64,000 nucleotides of DNA from Massilia sp. CFBP 13721 (GCF_014842025.1 NZ_JACYUY010000004.1:62001-126000), one strand, 5' to 3'. Shown: positions 27,536-36,111, counted from the first letter of the stretch. Numbers and translations are program-made. The notes: generated by a model from the sequence alone, not told the origin.

Positions 27536-27710
27536 GGAGAGAAGCTGAAGTTGAGCGTGCGGCGAGTATGCGCGAAGAATATGACGGGATAATTACCGTG
27601 TGGAAATTTTTGGTTTCGCGATGGAATCAGTCACTCCAGCATCGCTGCGCATGCATCAATTGCCCGGGAGTAGGCGGCGTCGGCCAGCTGGGTGAAACAA
27701 TGGAACGGAT

Positions 27711-27796
27711 AAACCGGGCCCAGGGTAGCGAACAGAAGCGTGCGATACGGCCCGGCAATGCGCAACCCGGCAATCAGGTTACAACTGAGTTGCCAC
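27711..27796 (+). repeat. 86-nt conserved leader-like sequence, copy 2
   Basis: Second copy of the sequence at 23611-23695. It can form a CCGGGCC/GGCCCGG stem (27714-27720 with 27739-27745) and keeps GGTAGCGAAC and ACTGAGTTGCCAC. It sits in the 27536-27944 gap between the start of the chemoreceptor gene and the end of a small gene, with no plus-strand gene downstream. On the minus strand the stretch is open and reads GLRIAGPYRTLLFATLGPV, so a short coding origin cannot be excluded. The rest of this gap shows nothing recognisable. Confidence 0.4.
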
Positions 27797-27944
27797 ATGC
27801 GCGCAACCCCTGGAATTGGTGCCGATGCTCGAGCCGACCGGACTAAGGCTATCGCCACACCGTCCTGGCGCAGTCGATGCAGCCATATTAGTCCGGCTTC
27901 ATGACCGGGGCATGACACATTTCCCCCTGGGCAGCTCAGCTGGA

Positions 27945-28220
27945 TCAGGGCTCTGAAGACCTCATTGCATGTCCGTCGAGGCGCGCATCGATCCAGGCTT
28001 GCGCCTGGGCGATGGCGGCGCGGCGGGCATCCTCTGCCGTGTCATACGTCCGGATCTTGTCCCTGGGATGCTCGTAGAGCACCGAAGAGAACATGGGATT
28101 CGGACTCGGTTGCAGGATCATGAACGCATCGGCGCACGCGTCGTCGGCTTTGCCGGATGGGTTGAAGACGATGTCGTGCGCGCGATATTCGATAGACTGG
28201 CTCAGTTGCGGTTCCATCAT
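27945..28220 (-). CDS. 91-residue protein of unknown function
   Basis: A 91-residue soluble protein. The region FMILQPSPNPMFSSVLYEHPRDKIRTYDTAEDARRAAIAQAQAWIDA, about residues 33-80, resembles small conserved proteins of Burkholderiales with a strand-helix layout. AAAGGAT precedes the ATG at 28220. It lies 18 bases after the PPK2 gene on the same strand and is probably co-transcribed with it, which hints at a role in phosphate or stress physiology. No function can be given. Confidence 0.65.
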   Translation of the reverse strand: MMEPQLSQSIEYRAHDIVFNPSGKADDACADAFMILQPSPNPMFSSVLYEHPRDKIRTYDTAEDARRAAIAQAQAWIDARLDGHAMRSSEP

Positions 28221-28238
28221 CCATCCTTTCTTGTCGAG

Positions 28239-29159
28239 CTAATAGATTTCCGGCACAACCATTTCAGGCGGAACGGGATGGCGTACGTAATCGTCGTGAT
28301 ATTCGCGTGCGGGCAACGCGATGACCGGACGGTCGACTTCGACGTAGGGCATCTGTTCGAGCAAGTGGTGGATGCAGTTCAGGCGGGCCCTTTTCTTGTT
28401 CACGCCTTGCACCACCCACCACTTTGCCTCGGGAATGTGCGTCCGCGCCAGCATGATTTCCTTGGCCTTCGTATATTCTTCCCAGCGGCGGCGCGACTCG
28501 AGGTCCATCGGGCTCAGCTTCCACTGTTTCAATGGATCGTGAATCCGGCTCAGGAAGCGTGCGTTCTGCTCCTCGTCCGAGATCGAAAACCAGTACTTGA
28601 TCAGTTGAATGCCGGAGCGCACCAGCATGCGCTCGAACTCCGGGACGGTTTGAAAGAACTCTTCGTACTCTTCATCGCTGCAAAACCCCATCACGCGCTC
28701 GACGCCGGCACGGTTGTACCAACTGCGGTCGAACAGCACGATCTCGCCCGCGGCTGGCAGATGGGGCGCATAGCGTTGAAAATACCATTGCGTACGTTCG
28801 CGGTCATTCGGTGCCGGCAAGGCCACGACGCGGCATACCCTCGGGTTCAGGCGCTGGACGATGCGCTTGATGGCGCCGCCCTTTCCCGCGGCGTCCCTGC
28901 CCTCGAACAGGATCACGACCTTGTGCCCGGTCTGTACGACCCAATCCTGTAACTTGACGAGTTCGGCCTGCAGCCTGAACAGTTCGCGGAAATACTGCCG
29001 GCGCGCTTCCTTGTCGGCGTCGCTGCGCGCCTCCAGGGCCAGCAGGGTGTCGGGATCGACGTCGCGGTCGTCGAGCTCGAGTTCGAGCTCTTCGTCATAG
29101 TCGTCCATGATGTCGCGCTGGACGCGCAGGAGCACGTCTTCGTTGTCGAATTCTTTCAT
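28239..29159 (-). CDS. ppk2: polyphosphate kinase 2
   Basis: A 306-residue class I PPK2, a P-loop kinase related to thymidylate kinase that uses polyphosphate to phosphorylate nucleoside diphosphates. The N-terminus (about 1-60) is acidic. Walker A is in FEGRDAAGKGGAIKRI (about 82-97), and the lid module is FDRSWYNRAGVERVMGF. RIHDPLKQWKLSPMDL and the end PVPPEMVVPEIY are typical. The ATG at 29159 starts MKEFDNED; a GTG/TTG further upstream is possible. A Pho-box-like site lies about 220 bases upstream. A decayed second copy is found at 30326-30472. Confidence 0.95.
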   Translation of the reverse strand: MKEFDNEDVLLRVQRDIMDDYDEELELELDDRDVDPDTLLALEARSDADKEARRQYFRELFRLQAELVKLQDWVVQTGHKVVILFEGRDAAGKGGAIKRIVQRLNPRVCRVVALPAPNDRERTQWYFQRYAPHLPAAGEIVLFDRSWYNRAGVERVMGFCSDEEYEEFFQTVPEFERMLVRSGIQLIKYWFSISDEEQNARFLSRIHDPLKQWKLSPMDLESRRRWEEYTKAKEIMLARTHIPEAKWWVVQGVNKKRARLNCIHHLLEQMPYVEVDRPVIALPAREYHDDYVRHPVPPEMVVPEIY

Positions 29160-29322
29160 GCCGCTCCCGTTCTCGGACAAGCCTGGAAAACAAGCGGTAA
29201 AGCGAGTCGAACAGCACACTGTCGACCGCCAGCGTCAGAAGAAGAACCAGGAAAATCGCTACTTTCGAGGGAGACGTGCGGCTGCTGTGAATGCGCGCCA
29301 GGAGAGAATTGGCTTGAGGCAA
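29095..29322 (-). CDS. possible small membrane protein in the ppk2 leader
   Basis: A 75-codon frame starting at TTG 29322 overlaps the first 65 bases of ppk2 in another frame. It encodes one strong hydrophobic helix (KVAIFLVLLLTLAVDSVLFD, about 20-39) followed by an Arg-rich tail. It starts about 35 bases after the transcription start predicted from the Pho-box promoter. There is no ATG and no clear Shine-Dalgarno, so it may be fortuitous. Confidence 0.25.
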   Translation of the reverse strand: MPQANSLLARIHSSRTSPSKVAIFLVLLLTLAVDSVLFDSLYRLFSRLVRERERHERIRQRRRAPARPARHHGRL

Positions 29323-29363
29323 TGGTACTCATCAACGTTGACTCCGAGTTGCCGAATCAACCG

Positions 29364-29397
29364 ACTATGAATGCGGATTGTGACAGGTGTATGACGC
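29364..29397 (-). promoter_or_regulatory. Pho-box-like promoter of ppk2
   Basis: The minus strand reads GCGTCATacacCTGTCAC (29397-29380): two PhoB half-sites in 11-base register, 5 of 7 and 7 of 7 matches. Ten bases later comes CATAGT (29369-29364), a -10 element. The predicted start near 29357 gives a leader of about 200 bases before ppk2. Best of the three Pho-like sites in this window. Confidence 0.55.
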
Positions 29398-29528
29398 TCG
29401 AACTGCATACCTGAAAATGAATGTGAATGTTTGCGAGCGGGACCGGAATCGTTGCAAGGGCGGCGATTTTATGGCGGCCTGGCTTGCGGTGCGAGACACT
29501 TGCCGTACATGACTGCTACGATCCGCCA

Positions 29529-29735
29529 ATGTATAAACGCCTCGACAAACTCACGGCGCTCAAGGTGGACCTGGCGCTGAGCCTGCTATCTGCGCGTGGA
29601 ATAAAAAACGCGGCAGCCTACCTGGCACGCGAACGCGTCGACCTGCATATCGCATTGCGCGTCCTGACAAAGCCTCCTGCCGCACACAGGGAAGCCGATC
29701 GGCAAGACCCTTCCCTGGACTTGCCCGAAGCGTAG
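29529..29735 (+). CDS. 68-residue protein of unknown function, paralogous to the one at 14732
   Basis: A small soluble protein starting MYKRLDKLTALKVDLALSLL. Its residues 25-47 (KNAAAYLARERVDLHIALRV plus LT) match the core of the 67-residue protein at 14732-14935, sharing A-x2-YL-x4-VD-x5-RVLT. The tail is Pro/Asp-rich. No ribosome site is obvious before ATG at 29529; an in-frame start at 29427 exists but its extra residues look non-coding. The match with the other small protein is the best evidence that it is real. Function unknown. Confidence 0.55.
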   Translation: MYKRLDKLTALKVDLALSLLSARGIKNAAAYLARERVDLHIALRVLTKPPAAHREADRQDPSLDLPEA

Positions 29736-29767
29736 CGCAGGCAAGCGCTGCTTTGTGAACCGGGTGA

Positions 29768-30277
29768 TCAGGTTCCCTGCGCAGGCGGCCGGCCGAGGGC
29801 GCTCACTTCCCGATGGATTGCGTTCTTTTCCAGCCGCTCCAGTGGCAGGCTGACAAAGGTGCTGATCCGCATGCGAATCTGGTGAAATACCTTGTGGAAT
29901 TGCTCGCGTGTCTGCAGGTCGTCTGCCGTGCAGGCGGCAGGATTCGAAAATGCCCAGTGCGCCGAGATCGGGTGGCCCGGCCACTCGGGCCGCGCCTCGC
30001 CCGCCGCGTCGTCGCACAGGGTAATGATGAAATCCATCTGGGGCGCGTCGGGCGTTGCGAACTCATCCCAACTCTTGCTGCGCAGGCGCTCGATTGGATA
30101 AGCGGTCGTCGCAATCTGTTCAAGCGTAAATGGATGGACGACGCCACTGGGCGAAGAACCCGCCGAGAACCCGCGAAAGCGTCCGCCACCTGCCACCGTC
30201 AGCAGCGCTTCCGCCATGAGGCTGCGCACTGAATTTGTCGTCCCCAGGAACAGTACGTTGTAGACCTTTTCATCCAT
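29768..30277 (-). CDS. LMW-phosphatase/ArsC-like protein lacking the catalytic cysteine
   Basis: A 169-residue protein of the low-molecular-weight tyrosine phosphatase/arsenate reductase fold, starting at ATG 30277. The P-loop that should read C-x5-R-S is LGTTNSVRSLMAEALL: Gly12 stands where the nucleophilic Cys belongs, while Arg18 and Ser19 are kept. The later region FIITLCDDAAGEARPEWPGH keeps the ArsC layout, but the second redox Cys is Ala/Arg. The AHWAFSNPAACT segment and the C-terminal helix are normal. It cannot act by the family mechanism and may be a binding or regulatory protein. It lies downstream of a decayed ppk2 fragment. Confidence 0.8.
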   Translation of the reverse strand: MDEKVYNVLFLGTTNSVRSLMAEALLTVAGGGRFRGFSAGSSPSGVVHPFTLEQIATTAYPIERLRSKSWDEFATPDAPQMDFIITLCDDAAGEARPEWPGHPISAHWAFSNPAACTADDLQTREQFHKVFHQIRMRISTFVSLPLERLEKNAIHREVSALGRPPAQGT

Positions 30278-30325
30278 ATCGGCTCTCCCGAAAGGCAAGC
30301 AGAGATGCTCGTCAAGCGAGCCAGT

Positions 30326-30472
30326 AAAACTCGGCACGACGATATCTGGCGGCACCGTCCGGCGCACGTCATCGTCACCGTCATCGTACTCCTGTTTCGG
30401 CAGCTCGATGACGGGAGTGAGCTTCCACTGCTCGAGCGGATCGTCGAGGCGGCTTACAAGGCGCGCATCCGA
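30326..30472 (-). pseudogene. remnant of a second polyphosphate kinase 2 gene
   Basis: Minus-strand translation gives DARLVSRLDDPLEQWKLTP, matching NARFLSRIHDPLKQWKLSP of the intact PPK2, and then jumps directly to VIELPKQEYDDGDDDVRR and TVPPDIVVPSF, matching its C-terminus (VIALPAREYHDD, PVPPEMVVPEI). About 60 residues between the two blocks and everything upstream are missing; a TAA at 30475-30473 closes the frame upstream. It lies directly after the SDR stop codon and runs in frame into the ArsC-like gene. Confidence 0.75.
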
Positions 30473-30478
30473 TTACAG

Positions 30479-31291
30479 TCAGTCCTTCAACCCCGACCCC
30501 GGTTCCGCATCCGCCGCATGCAGGTCGGCCTTGACCGTGTCCGGCATCAGGTTGTTGACGACATTGCCGATCAGCTTACTGCTCGTCATGCCGGCCACGA
30601 CCCGGTCCTTGCCGGCCTTGAGGGCCTCGTAACCCTCGTGCGCGACCTTGCTCGGCGCCGCCTTTTCGCCGAGGCCCAGCTTGTTGGTGTCCATGCCGGC
30701 GCGGTGCCAGAACGGCGTGTCGACCTGGCCCGGCAGCAGCAGGGTGATGGTCACGCCACTATCCTTGATTTCCGATTTGATGGCTTCGGCAAATGAGATC
30801 AGGAAGGCTTTGGTGGCGCCATACACCGACTCGTAGGGCGTCGGCATCGTGCCCGAGATCGAGGCCGTGTACAGCAGCTTGCCGGCGCCCTGCGCCACCA
30901 TGTCGGGCAGCAGGCGCTTGGTCAGGTGGACCTGGGAGACGGCGTTCAGCTGGATCATGTTCAGCTCTGCTTCCAGCTCGGTGCCGCCGATAAAATAGCC
31001 GCCCAGCCCGACGCCGGCGTTGAGCGCCGCTGCCGCCAGCGGACGGCCGGCCGCCTGGACCGCCGCGTACAGGGTTTCGACGCCGTCGAAGCGGGTCAGG
31101 TCGGCGGCGACCAGCTGGGCTTCGGCGCCGGTGGCGCGCACCGCTTCGGCGGTGCGTTCGAGGCCCTCGACGGTGGTGGCGGTGATGATCAGGTCGTAGC
31201 CGTCGGCGGCGAACAGGCGCGCCAGTTCGTAGCCGATGCCGCTGGAGGCGCCGGTCACCAGCGCGAGTGGACGTTCGTTCGAAGTTGTCAT
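30479..31291 (-). CDS. short-chain dehydrogenase/reductase
   Basis: A 270-residue classical SDR. The cofactor motif TGASSGIGYELARLFA is at residues 13-28; an NAG variant of NNAG is at LNAGVGLGG; the catalytic Ser and YGATK (Tyr/Lys) are in YTASISGTMPTPYESVYGATKAF. The C-terminal part (LLLPGQVDTPFWHRAGMDT onward) belongs to the DltE-like group. The substrate is unknown. It forms a possible operon with the EthD-like gene upstream, 18 bases apart. Confidence 0.9.
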   Translation of the reverse strand: MTTSNERPLALVTGASSGIGYELARLFAADGYDLIITATTVEGLERTAEAVRATGAEAQLVAADLTRFDGVETLYAAVQAAGRPLAAAALNAGVGLGGYFIGGTELEAELNMIQLNAVSQVHLTKRLLPDMVAQGAGKLLYTASISGTMPTPYESVYGATKAFLISFAEAIKSEIKDSGVTITLLLPGQVDTPFWHRAGMDTNKLGLGEKAAPSKVAHEGYEALKAGKDRVVAGMTSSKLIGNVVNNLMPDTVKADLHAADAEPGSGLKD

Positions 31292-31309
31292 GCGCTGCTT
31301 CCTTTCAAA

Positions 31310-32326
31310 TCAAGATTGGGGCTGGCCGGGCAGCGCCGTCGCCACCTCCGGCTGCAGGCGGTTGATCACGCTGTAGTTAATTGCCGTCCACCACTCCGAG
31401 CCCGCGCCCAGAAGCGCATCGAACGAGGCCTGGATGGCGGCGTAGTCGGGGCTGACGAGGTAATCCTCGACGTCGTTGAGCGAAGCGAACGACAGCACCG
31501 AGACCGCGTCGATCTTGCTGCCTTCGGGATCCTTCTGGGTCGAGCCGATGTTGTGCAGCTGCGCGTAGCGGCGCACGAACTCGCCGGTGGCGGGCTGCGC
31601 CAGCACCAGTTGCGCATGCGCGCCCAGCAATCGCTGCTGGAACTCCTCGCGCGACAGGCCTGGCGCGCGCATGTGGAGCATGACCAGGCTGACCGGGTCG
31701 CGGTGGCGCGCGCTCGGAATGAGGATGTATTCGCGCGTGATTTCGCGCGTCACCATGCGGAAGGCGACCTGCTCGTCGGCGACGATGCGCTCCTTGAATT
31801 TCTCCTGGCTCAGCGTGCCTTCGATGTCGGCTTCGTCGGCATAGGCGATGTAGGCGAAGCCATCCCAGCGCGGCCGTGCGTAAGCCGGCACGTGTTTTTC
31901 GGGGTCGGCCGGCAGCCGGCCATCGTCGCCGACCATGGCGCGGTACGGCGGCGGGAAGGACGAGGATGGGCCGGAGGCGATGCGGTGCACCTGGTCGTAG
32001 CGCACTACCAGCGCCGACGAGCTGCCCGGTTCGTCCCAGGCGAATTTCGGCCCATGCACCTTGCGCCAGTACTCGTCCCAGTGCTCGAAGGCGAGATTCG
32101 GATTGCCCTCCAGCGCCAGCGCGTGCGGGCGCCAGTTCGGCAAATGCACTTCGTGGCCGTGCCGGCTTTTCGACGCACCGGCATCCTGCGGCCGCTCGCT
32201 GCGCGCGGTGTCGTCGACGCGGCTGACAAAGGTCGGCGTCACGATCAGCGGCTCCGTGCCGCCGGGTTGGGTCGGGCCGAGTGGCGGTCGATGCTGGTTG
32301 TCGCTACGTTCGAAGTCGGTTGCCAT
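31310..32326 (-). CDS. EthD domain protein
   Basis: A 338-residue protein from ATG at 32326. After a polar, His/Pro-rich first 60 residues it carries two EthD-like ferredoxin-fold halves: PNLAFEHWDEYWRKVHGPKFAW (about 77-98) and SLVMLHMRAPGLSREEFQQRLL with a following YAQLHNI (about 220-265). Conserved Trp, His and Pro residues of the family are kept in the first half. EthD proteins accompany ether and polyketide-type degradative systems and often act as small lyases or dehydratases; here no function can be fixed. It is likely co-transcribed with the SDR gene. Confidence 0.7.
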   Translation of the reverse strand: MATDFERSDNQHRPPLGPTQPGGTEPLIVTPTFVSRVDDTARSERPQDAGASKSRHGHEVHLPNWRPHALALEGNPNLAFEHWDEYWRKVHGPKFAWDEPGSSSALVVRYDQVHRIASGPSSSFPPPYRAMVGDDGRLPADPEKHVPAYARPRWDGFAYIAYADEADIEGTLSQEKFKERIVADEQVAFRMVTREITREYILIPSARHRDPVSLVMLHMRAPGLSREEFQQRLLGAHAQLVLAQPATGEFVRRYAQLHNIGSTQKDPEGSKIDAVSVLSFASLNDVEDYLVSPDYAAIQASFDALLGAGSEWWTAINYSVINRLQPEVATALPGQPQS

Positions 32327-32406
32327 GGCGGTGCTCTCGGGTAGATGGAACCCGGACGATACGTGCCCGCGCGCGAAGCCTCCGTTCGGTATTTCACCGA
32401 CCGCGG

Positions 32407-33135
32407 CTATCCGGGCACGAGCCGCTCGCCGAGCGCACGCAGCAGCCCTGCCCCGTCGCCGCTCCAGGCACTGCCGTGCATGCAGGCCAGGGTGCCGGGC
32501 GACTGCGCCGCCAGGTGTTCGATCAGTTGCCGCGTATGCGTGGAATGCGAAAAGTAATCCATCGGCTGGCGAAAGGCTTCGCTGCTGTCCAGGATGTCTT
32601 CGCGGCTCAAGGCCGCCGCGCCGACGCCGCCCTGGGTGAACAGGTCGCCGCAGAACAGCGTGCCGGTGCGGGACTCCATCAGGTAGCCGGTTTCCCAGCC
32701 GTGCGGCAGGTGGGGCGCATCGAGCCATTTGACGCTGCGCGAACCCAGGTCGAGCATGGCGCCATCGGCCATGGCCAGTGCCGGCCGGTCGGCAACGTCG
32801 TCCACCGACACCATCGCCGCCACCCGGCTGCACAAGGGGACCGACTGCGGCGCCACGGCCAGCCACTCGTTGAGCGAACCGCATTCGTCCGCTTCGAAAT
32901 GCGACAGGGCGATGAAGCGCAGCCGGCTGGCCGGGATGACGCTGTCGACGGCTGCGCGCACCAGCGGGAACAGCTTGCGCGGGCCGGTATGGAACAGCAG
33001 CGGCTGGTCATCGACGACCAGGTACTGGTTAAACGAAAAGCCGCCCGGCACGAGGCTGACGGGCGTATTGATGCGGTAGATGCCGTCGGCGATCTCGTGC
33101 ACGTTGGTGCCGGCGGATGAGTTGGTCGTGGCCAT
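32407..33135 (-). CDS. metallo-beta-lactamase fold protein of the diiron (ODP) type
   Basis: A 242-residue protein from ATG at 33135, which has GGAGGG just upstream. The core motif is ALSHFEADECGSLNEWL, with the HxExDE ligand pattern of flavodiiron/ODP oxygen-binding domains, not HxHxDH. LLFHTGPRKLFPLV, LPHGWETGYLMESRTGTLFCGDLF and ACMHGSAW supply the other expected ligands. No flavodoxin domain is attached, so it may be a diiron oxygen or NO sensor/reductase partner. It is the first gene of the minus-strand group with the EthD and SDR genes. Confidence 0.8.
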   Translation of the reverse strand: MATTNSSAGTNVHEIADGIYRINTPVSLVPGGFSFNQYLVVDDQPLLFHTGPRKLFPLVRAAVDSVIPASRLRFIALSHFEADECGSLNEWLAVAPQSVPLCSRVAAMVSVDDVADRPALAMADGAMLDLGSRSVKWLDAPHLPHGWETGYLMESRTGTLFCGDLFTQGGVGAAALSREDILDSSEAFRQPMDYFSHSTHTRQLIEHLAAQSPGTLACMHGSAWSGDGAGLLRALGERLVPG

Positions 33136-33154
33136 GGCGCCCTCCATAATAAAT

Positions 33155-33187
33155 GTCCCCCAGCCGGTTTGACCCGGGATGGGGGAC
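33155..33187 (-). terminator. hairpin terminator of the TonB receptor gene
   Basis: GTCCCCCA (33155-33162) and TGGGGGAC (33180-33187) are perfect arms enclosing a CCGG/CCGG inner stem. On the minus strand it is followed by ATTTATTAT and comes 46 bases after the receptor stop codon, as expected for an intrinsic terminator with an imperfect U tract. Confidence 0.6.
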
Positions 33188-33232
33188 GATTACTTCAGGG
33201 CTGGAGGCAGCCCCTGGCCTGGCGGCGCCGGA

Positions 33233-36067
33233 TCAGAACCGATAGGTCAGGCTGGCCCGGATCGTGCGCCCGAACAGCGGCCGCGCCACCCCGCGGTTGC
33301 GCGTTCCGTCCGGCGACAGCAGGTCGGCGAACAGCGGATCGCCTTCGGTGAAGGTGAGGTCGTTGCCGACGTTCGCCACGTGCAGCTGGGCCGTGAGGCG
33401 CGGGGACACTTCATATTGCGCGCCCAGATTGATGATGTGGTACGAGGGCAGCAGCGTCACGTTGGTGTCGCTCGCCTCCGAGAAGCGCGAACCGGTGAAC
33501 TGGTACTGGCCATAGATCGTCAGCGGCAGGCCGGTGGCCGCGCGCAGGTCGTACGAGGGCGTGAAGTTGGCCATGAACTTGGCCAGGCGCCGCGGCCGGC
33601 GCCCGTCTTCGCTCACCTGCACGTAGTGATAACCGGTGATCACGCCCTGGGCGGTCTTGTCTTCCTGGGTGATGGTGTAGTCGGCGCCCTCGACCTTCGG
33701 CTGCTGGGCCAGGAAGCTGCCCTTCAGTTCCAGGCCCTCGATAATGGCCGGCCGGTAGTTCAGTTCCACCTCGGCGCCGACGTTCTCGACGCCGCGCTTG
33801 TAGAGTTGCGCGACTTCCGGGCAGGAGTTGATCTGGGTGACGCCGCCGAGCGCGGAGCACTGGCTCGATTCGATATCGCGATACACGTTGACGGCGCTGC
33901 GTGGCGAGAACTTGTTGTAGAAGACGGCGACCGAGGCGCCGAAGCCGCGCGCCTGGTAGCGCAGGCCGCCTTCGTACTGGCGAATGCGTTCGACCGCGTC
34001 GATCTCGACCGCCTGGCCGTTCACGACCTGCGTGCCGGCCGCGCTCAGGTCGATCAGGTCGCCCACGCCCGGCATGCGGAACGAGCGCGATGCCAGCGCA
34101 TACACGGCCAGCGGTTTGCTGAGCGCGTAGTTGGCGCCGATCGACCAGCCCAGCGCATGGAACTTCTTGTTGAGCAGGCGCGCCTCGGCCGGGAAGTAGA
34201 TTTCGTTATCGGCGGTCGTGTCCTGGGTCGAGCCGACCACTGTACCGGCCGGGGTCAGGTCGGTCGCCGTGTCACGGTTGCGGCGCACGACGTTGGCGTC
34301 GAGGTGCTGCCAGCGCACGCCGGCATCGATGCGCAGGCGCTTCTGCAGCGTTTCCCAATGGTCGAGCAGGTACACTGCCTTGCCTTCTCCCTTGAAGCGG
34401 CTGTCATGCCCGCCCCAGCCCGGCAAGATGGCGCCGCCCTGGGTCAGCGAGGGGCCGACCTGGTTGCCGGCTGCGTCGACCGCGAACAGGTCGGCCAGGC
34501 GCCCATGGTCCGCGCTCTCGCCGACCAGCAGCGAATTCTGCAGGTTGAGGTCGAAGCGGTAGCGGCTGCCGTAGACGCCGAAGGTGAGGTCGTGCTTGCC
34601 GGCGCCGCTGAAACTCTTCTGCGCCTGCAGGTCGAGGATGTCGCTGCGCGCATCCATGCGCGCGATGAACGGGATCAGGAAGTTCATGTAGGCGTCGGGC
34701 GCCACCGACGAACCGTCGTTGCGCCATTTGCCTGCCACGCCGCTCGCCTTGGCATAGTTGCGGATGAAGTCTTCGCGGCTGATGTTGGCAAAGGCTGAGC
34801 AGGCGCCGCTGGCGGGCACGTTGAAGTAGCCGATCAGTTTGGCATTGCCCAGGTTGCAGCCGAGGGCGGCGCCGTGCGCGGGCGAGATCACGTCGTTCTG
34901 GTAGCGGGCATTCAGGAAGTTGGCGGCGGTGGCGGTGTCGTTGCCGGTGAAGACCGAATTGAAACCGTTGGTGCCGCCGGTATGGCGCAGGCCGGCCGAG
35001 AGGCGCAAGCCGGAATCGAATTCGTGGCTCACCTTGGCCGTCAGCATCTTGAAGTTCGGATGCAGGCCGTCGGCCTGGTCGATCTCGCGGCTGCCGTATT
35101 CGCCGAGCATGGTGAAGCGGCGGTTGTAGGGCGAAGCCACCGAGCCGTGCCCGAAATCGATGCCGAGCGGTTCGATCGTGTTCTGGTGCAGGATCGTCGG
35201 ATTCGACGGCGTGCCGCTGCCGCTGATGCGCGGCACCGAGATCGGCAGGTTCTGGTAAAAGGCGGTGCGGTCGTTCAGGTAATGGCCGTCGATGCGCGCC
35301 GTGGTGCGGCCGTCGTCGCTGGTGAATACCAGGTTGCCGCGGATCTGGCCGCCGTTGTCGGCGGTGTAGCCGGTGTCGCGGATGCCGTCGCTGCGGCGGT
35401 AGAAGCCGCCGATGGCGCCGGTGACATTCGCGTTGATCGGACCGGAGACGAAGGCGTCGTGGCGCCAGAAGCCGTAGTCGGCGTACTCGATCTTGTAGCC
35501 GCCGGCGAGTTCCTTGCCGCCGGTGCGGGTGATGTGGTTGACGGTGGCGCCGAGGCCGTTCGAATACAGGATGCCGCCTGGCCCGCCCTTGACCGCTTCC
35601 ACGGTCTCGGTCATCAGGTCGTCGCGCACCAGCACGTCGTTGTTCATGAACGGCGTATCCGGCTCTTCAAAGGCCGGCAAGCCATCGATCAGCTGCGGCG
35701 AATAGCGGAAGCCACCGGCCACCGGCAGGCCACGCACGGTGATGTTGTTGCCGGCTTCGCCCGCCGTACTGCCCTCGGCATAGATGCCAGGCAGGTTGCC
35801 CAGCAGGTCGGCGGTGCTCATCGGCGCCAGGCGCGCGATCTCGTCCGCACTCAGGGTGTTGATCGAGAAGGTGGCGTTCTTCTTGCTGGTGGTCTGGGTG
35901 ACACCGGTGACGATGACGACCGCGGTGCCGTCTTCGCTTGCCTGGTCGGCCGTGACGGCTGGTGCAGGCTGGGCGCCTGCCTGCTGCTGCGCGAACGCGA
36001 GGGCCGGCATCAGGCCGATGACGAGGGCGGCCGAGCAGCCGATGTAACGTGAAATTGCGTAGTGCAT
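33233..36067 (-). CDS. TonB-dependent outer-membrane receptor for an oligosaccharide
   Basis: A 944-residue TonB-dependent receptor. The signal peptide (about 1-26) ends LAFAQQ. A TonB-box-like AVVIVTGV lies at about 49-56, the plug domain at about 60-175 (LLGNLPGIYAEGS, NNITVRGLPVAGGFRYSPQL), then a beta-barrel to the final RASLTYRF. It is the type of receptor paired with glycan utilisation loci, and no iron-related genes are near. It follows the fructokinase gene by 100 bases and has its own operator-like palindrome in front. By context its substrate is a fructan or sucrose-like saccharide; a siderophore receptor role cannot be excluded. Confidence 0.88.
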   Translation of the reverse strand: MHYAISRYIGCSAALVIGLMPALAFAQQQAGAQPAPAVTADQASEDGTAVVIVTGVTQTTSKKNATFSINTLSADEIARLAPMSTADLLGNLPGIYAEGSTAGEAGNNITVRGLPVAGGFRYSPQLIDGLPAFEEPDTPFMNNDVLVRDDLMTETVEAVKGGPGGILYSNGLGATVNHITRTGGKELAGGYKIEYADYGFWRHDAFVSGPINANVTGAIGGFYRRSDGIRDTGYTADNGGQIRGNLVFTSDDGRTTARIDGHYLNDRTAFYQNLPISVPRISGSGTPSNPTILHQNTIEPLGIDFGHGSVASPYNRRFTMLGEYGSREIDQADGLHPNFKMLTAKVSHEFDSGLRLSAGLRHTGGTNGFNSVFTGNDTATAANFLNARYQNDVISPAHGAALGCNLGNAKLIGYFNVPASGACSAFANISREDFIRNYAKASGVAGKWRNDGSSVAPDAYMNFLIPFIARMDARSDILDLQAQKSFSGAGKHDLTFGVYGSRYRFDLNLQNSLLVGESADHGRLADLFAVDAAGNQVGPSLTQGGAILPGWGGHDSRFKGEGKAVYLLDHWETLQKRLRIDAGVRWQHLDANVVRRNRDTATDLTPAGTVVGSTQDTTADNEIYFPAEARLLNKKFHALGWSIGANYALSKPLAVYALASRSFRMPGVGDLIDLSAAGTQVVNGQAVEIDAVERIRQYEGGLRYQARGFGASVAVFYNKFSPRSAVNVYRDIESSQCSALGGVTQINSCPEVAQLYKRGVENVGAEVELNYRPAIIEGLELKGSFLAQQPKVEGADYTITQEDKTAQGVITGYHYVQVSEDGRRPRRLAKFMANFTPSYDLRAATGLPLTIYGQYQFTGSRFSEASDTNVTLLPSYHIINLGAQYEVSPRLTAQLHVANVGNDLTFTEGDPLFADLLSPDGTRNRGVARPLFGRTIRASLTYRF

Positions 36068-36111
36068 GAGAATGGTCTCCTGTAGTGGATATTTTTACTT
36101 CATTTTCCGCC

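Noticed and set aside
33233..36067. TonB receptor as a siderophore receptor
   Set aside because: Not excluded by sequence, but the locus has no iron genes and the operator-like dyad is shared with the fructan operon, so a saccharide role is preferred.
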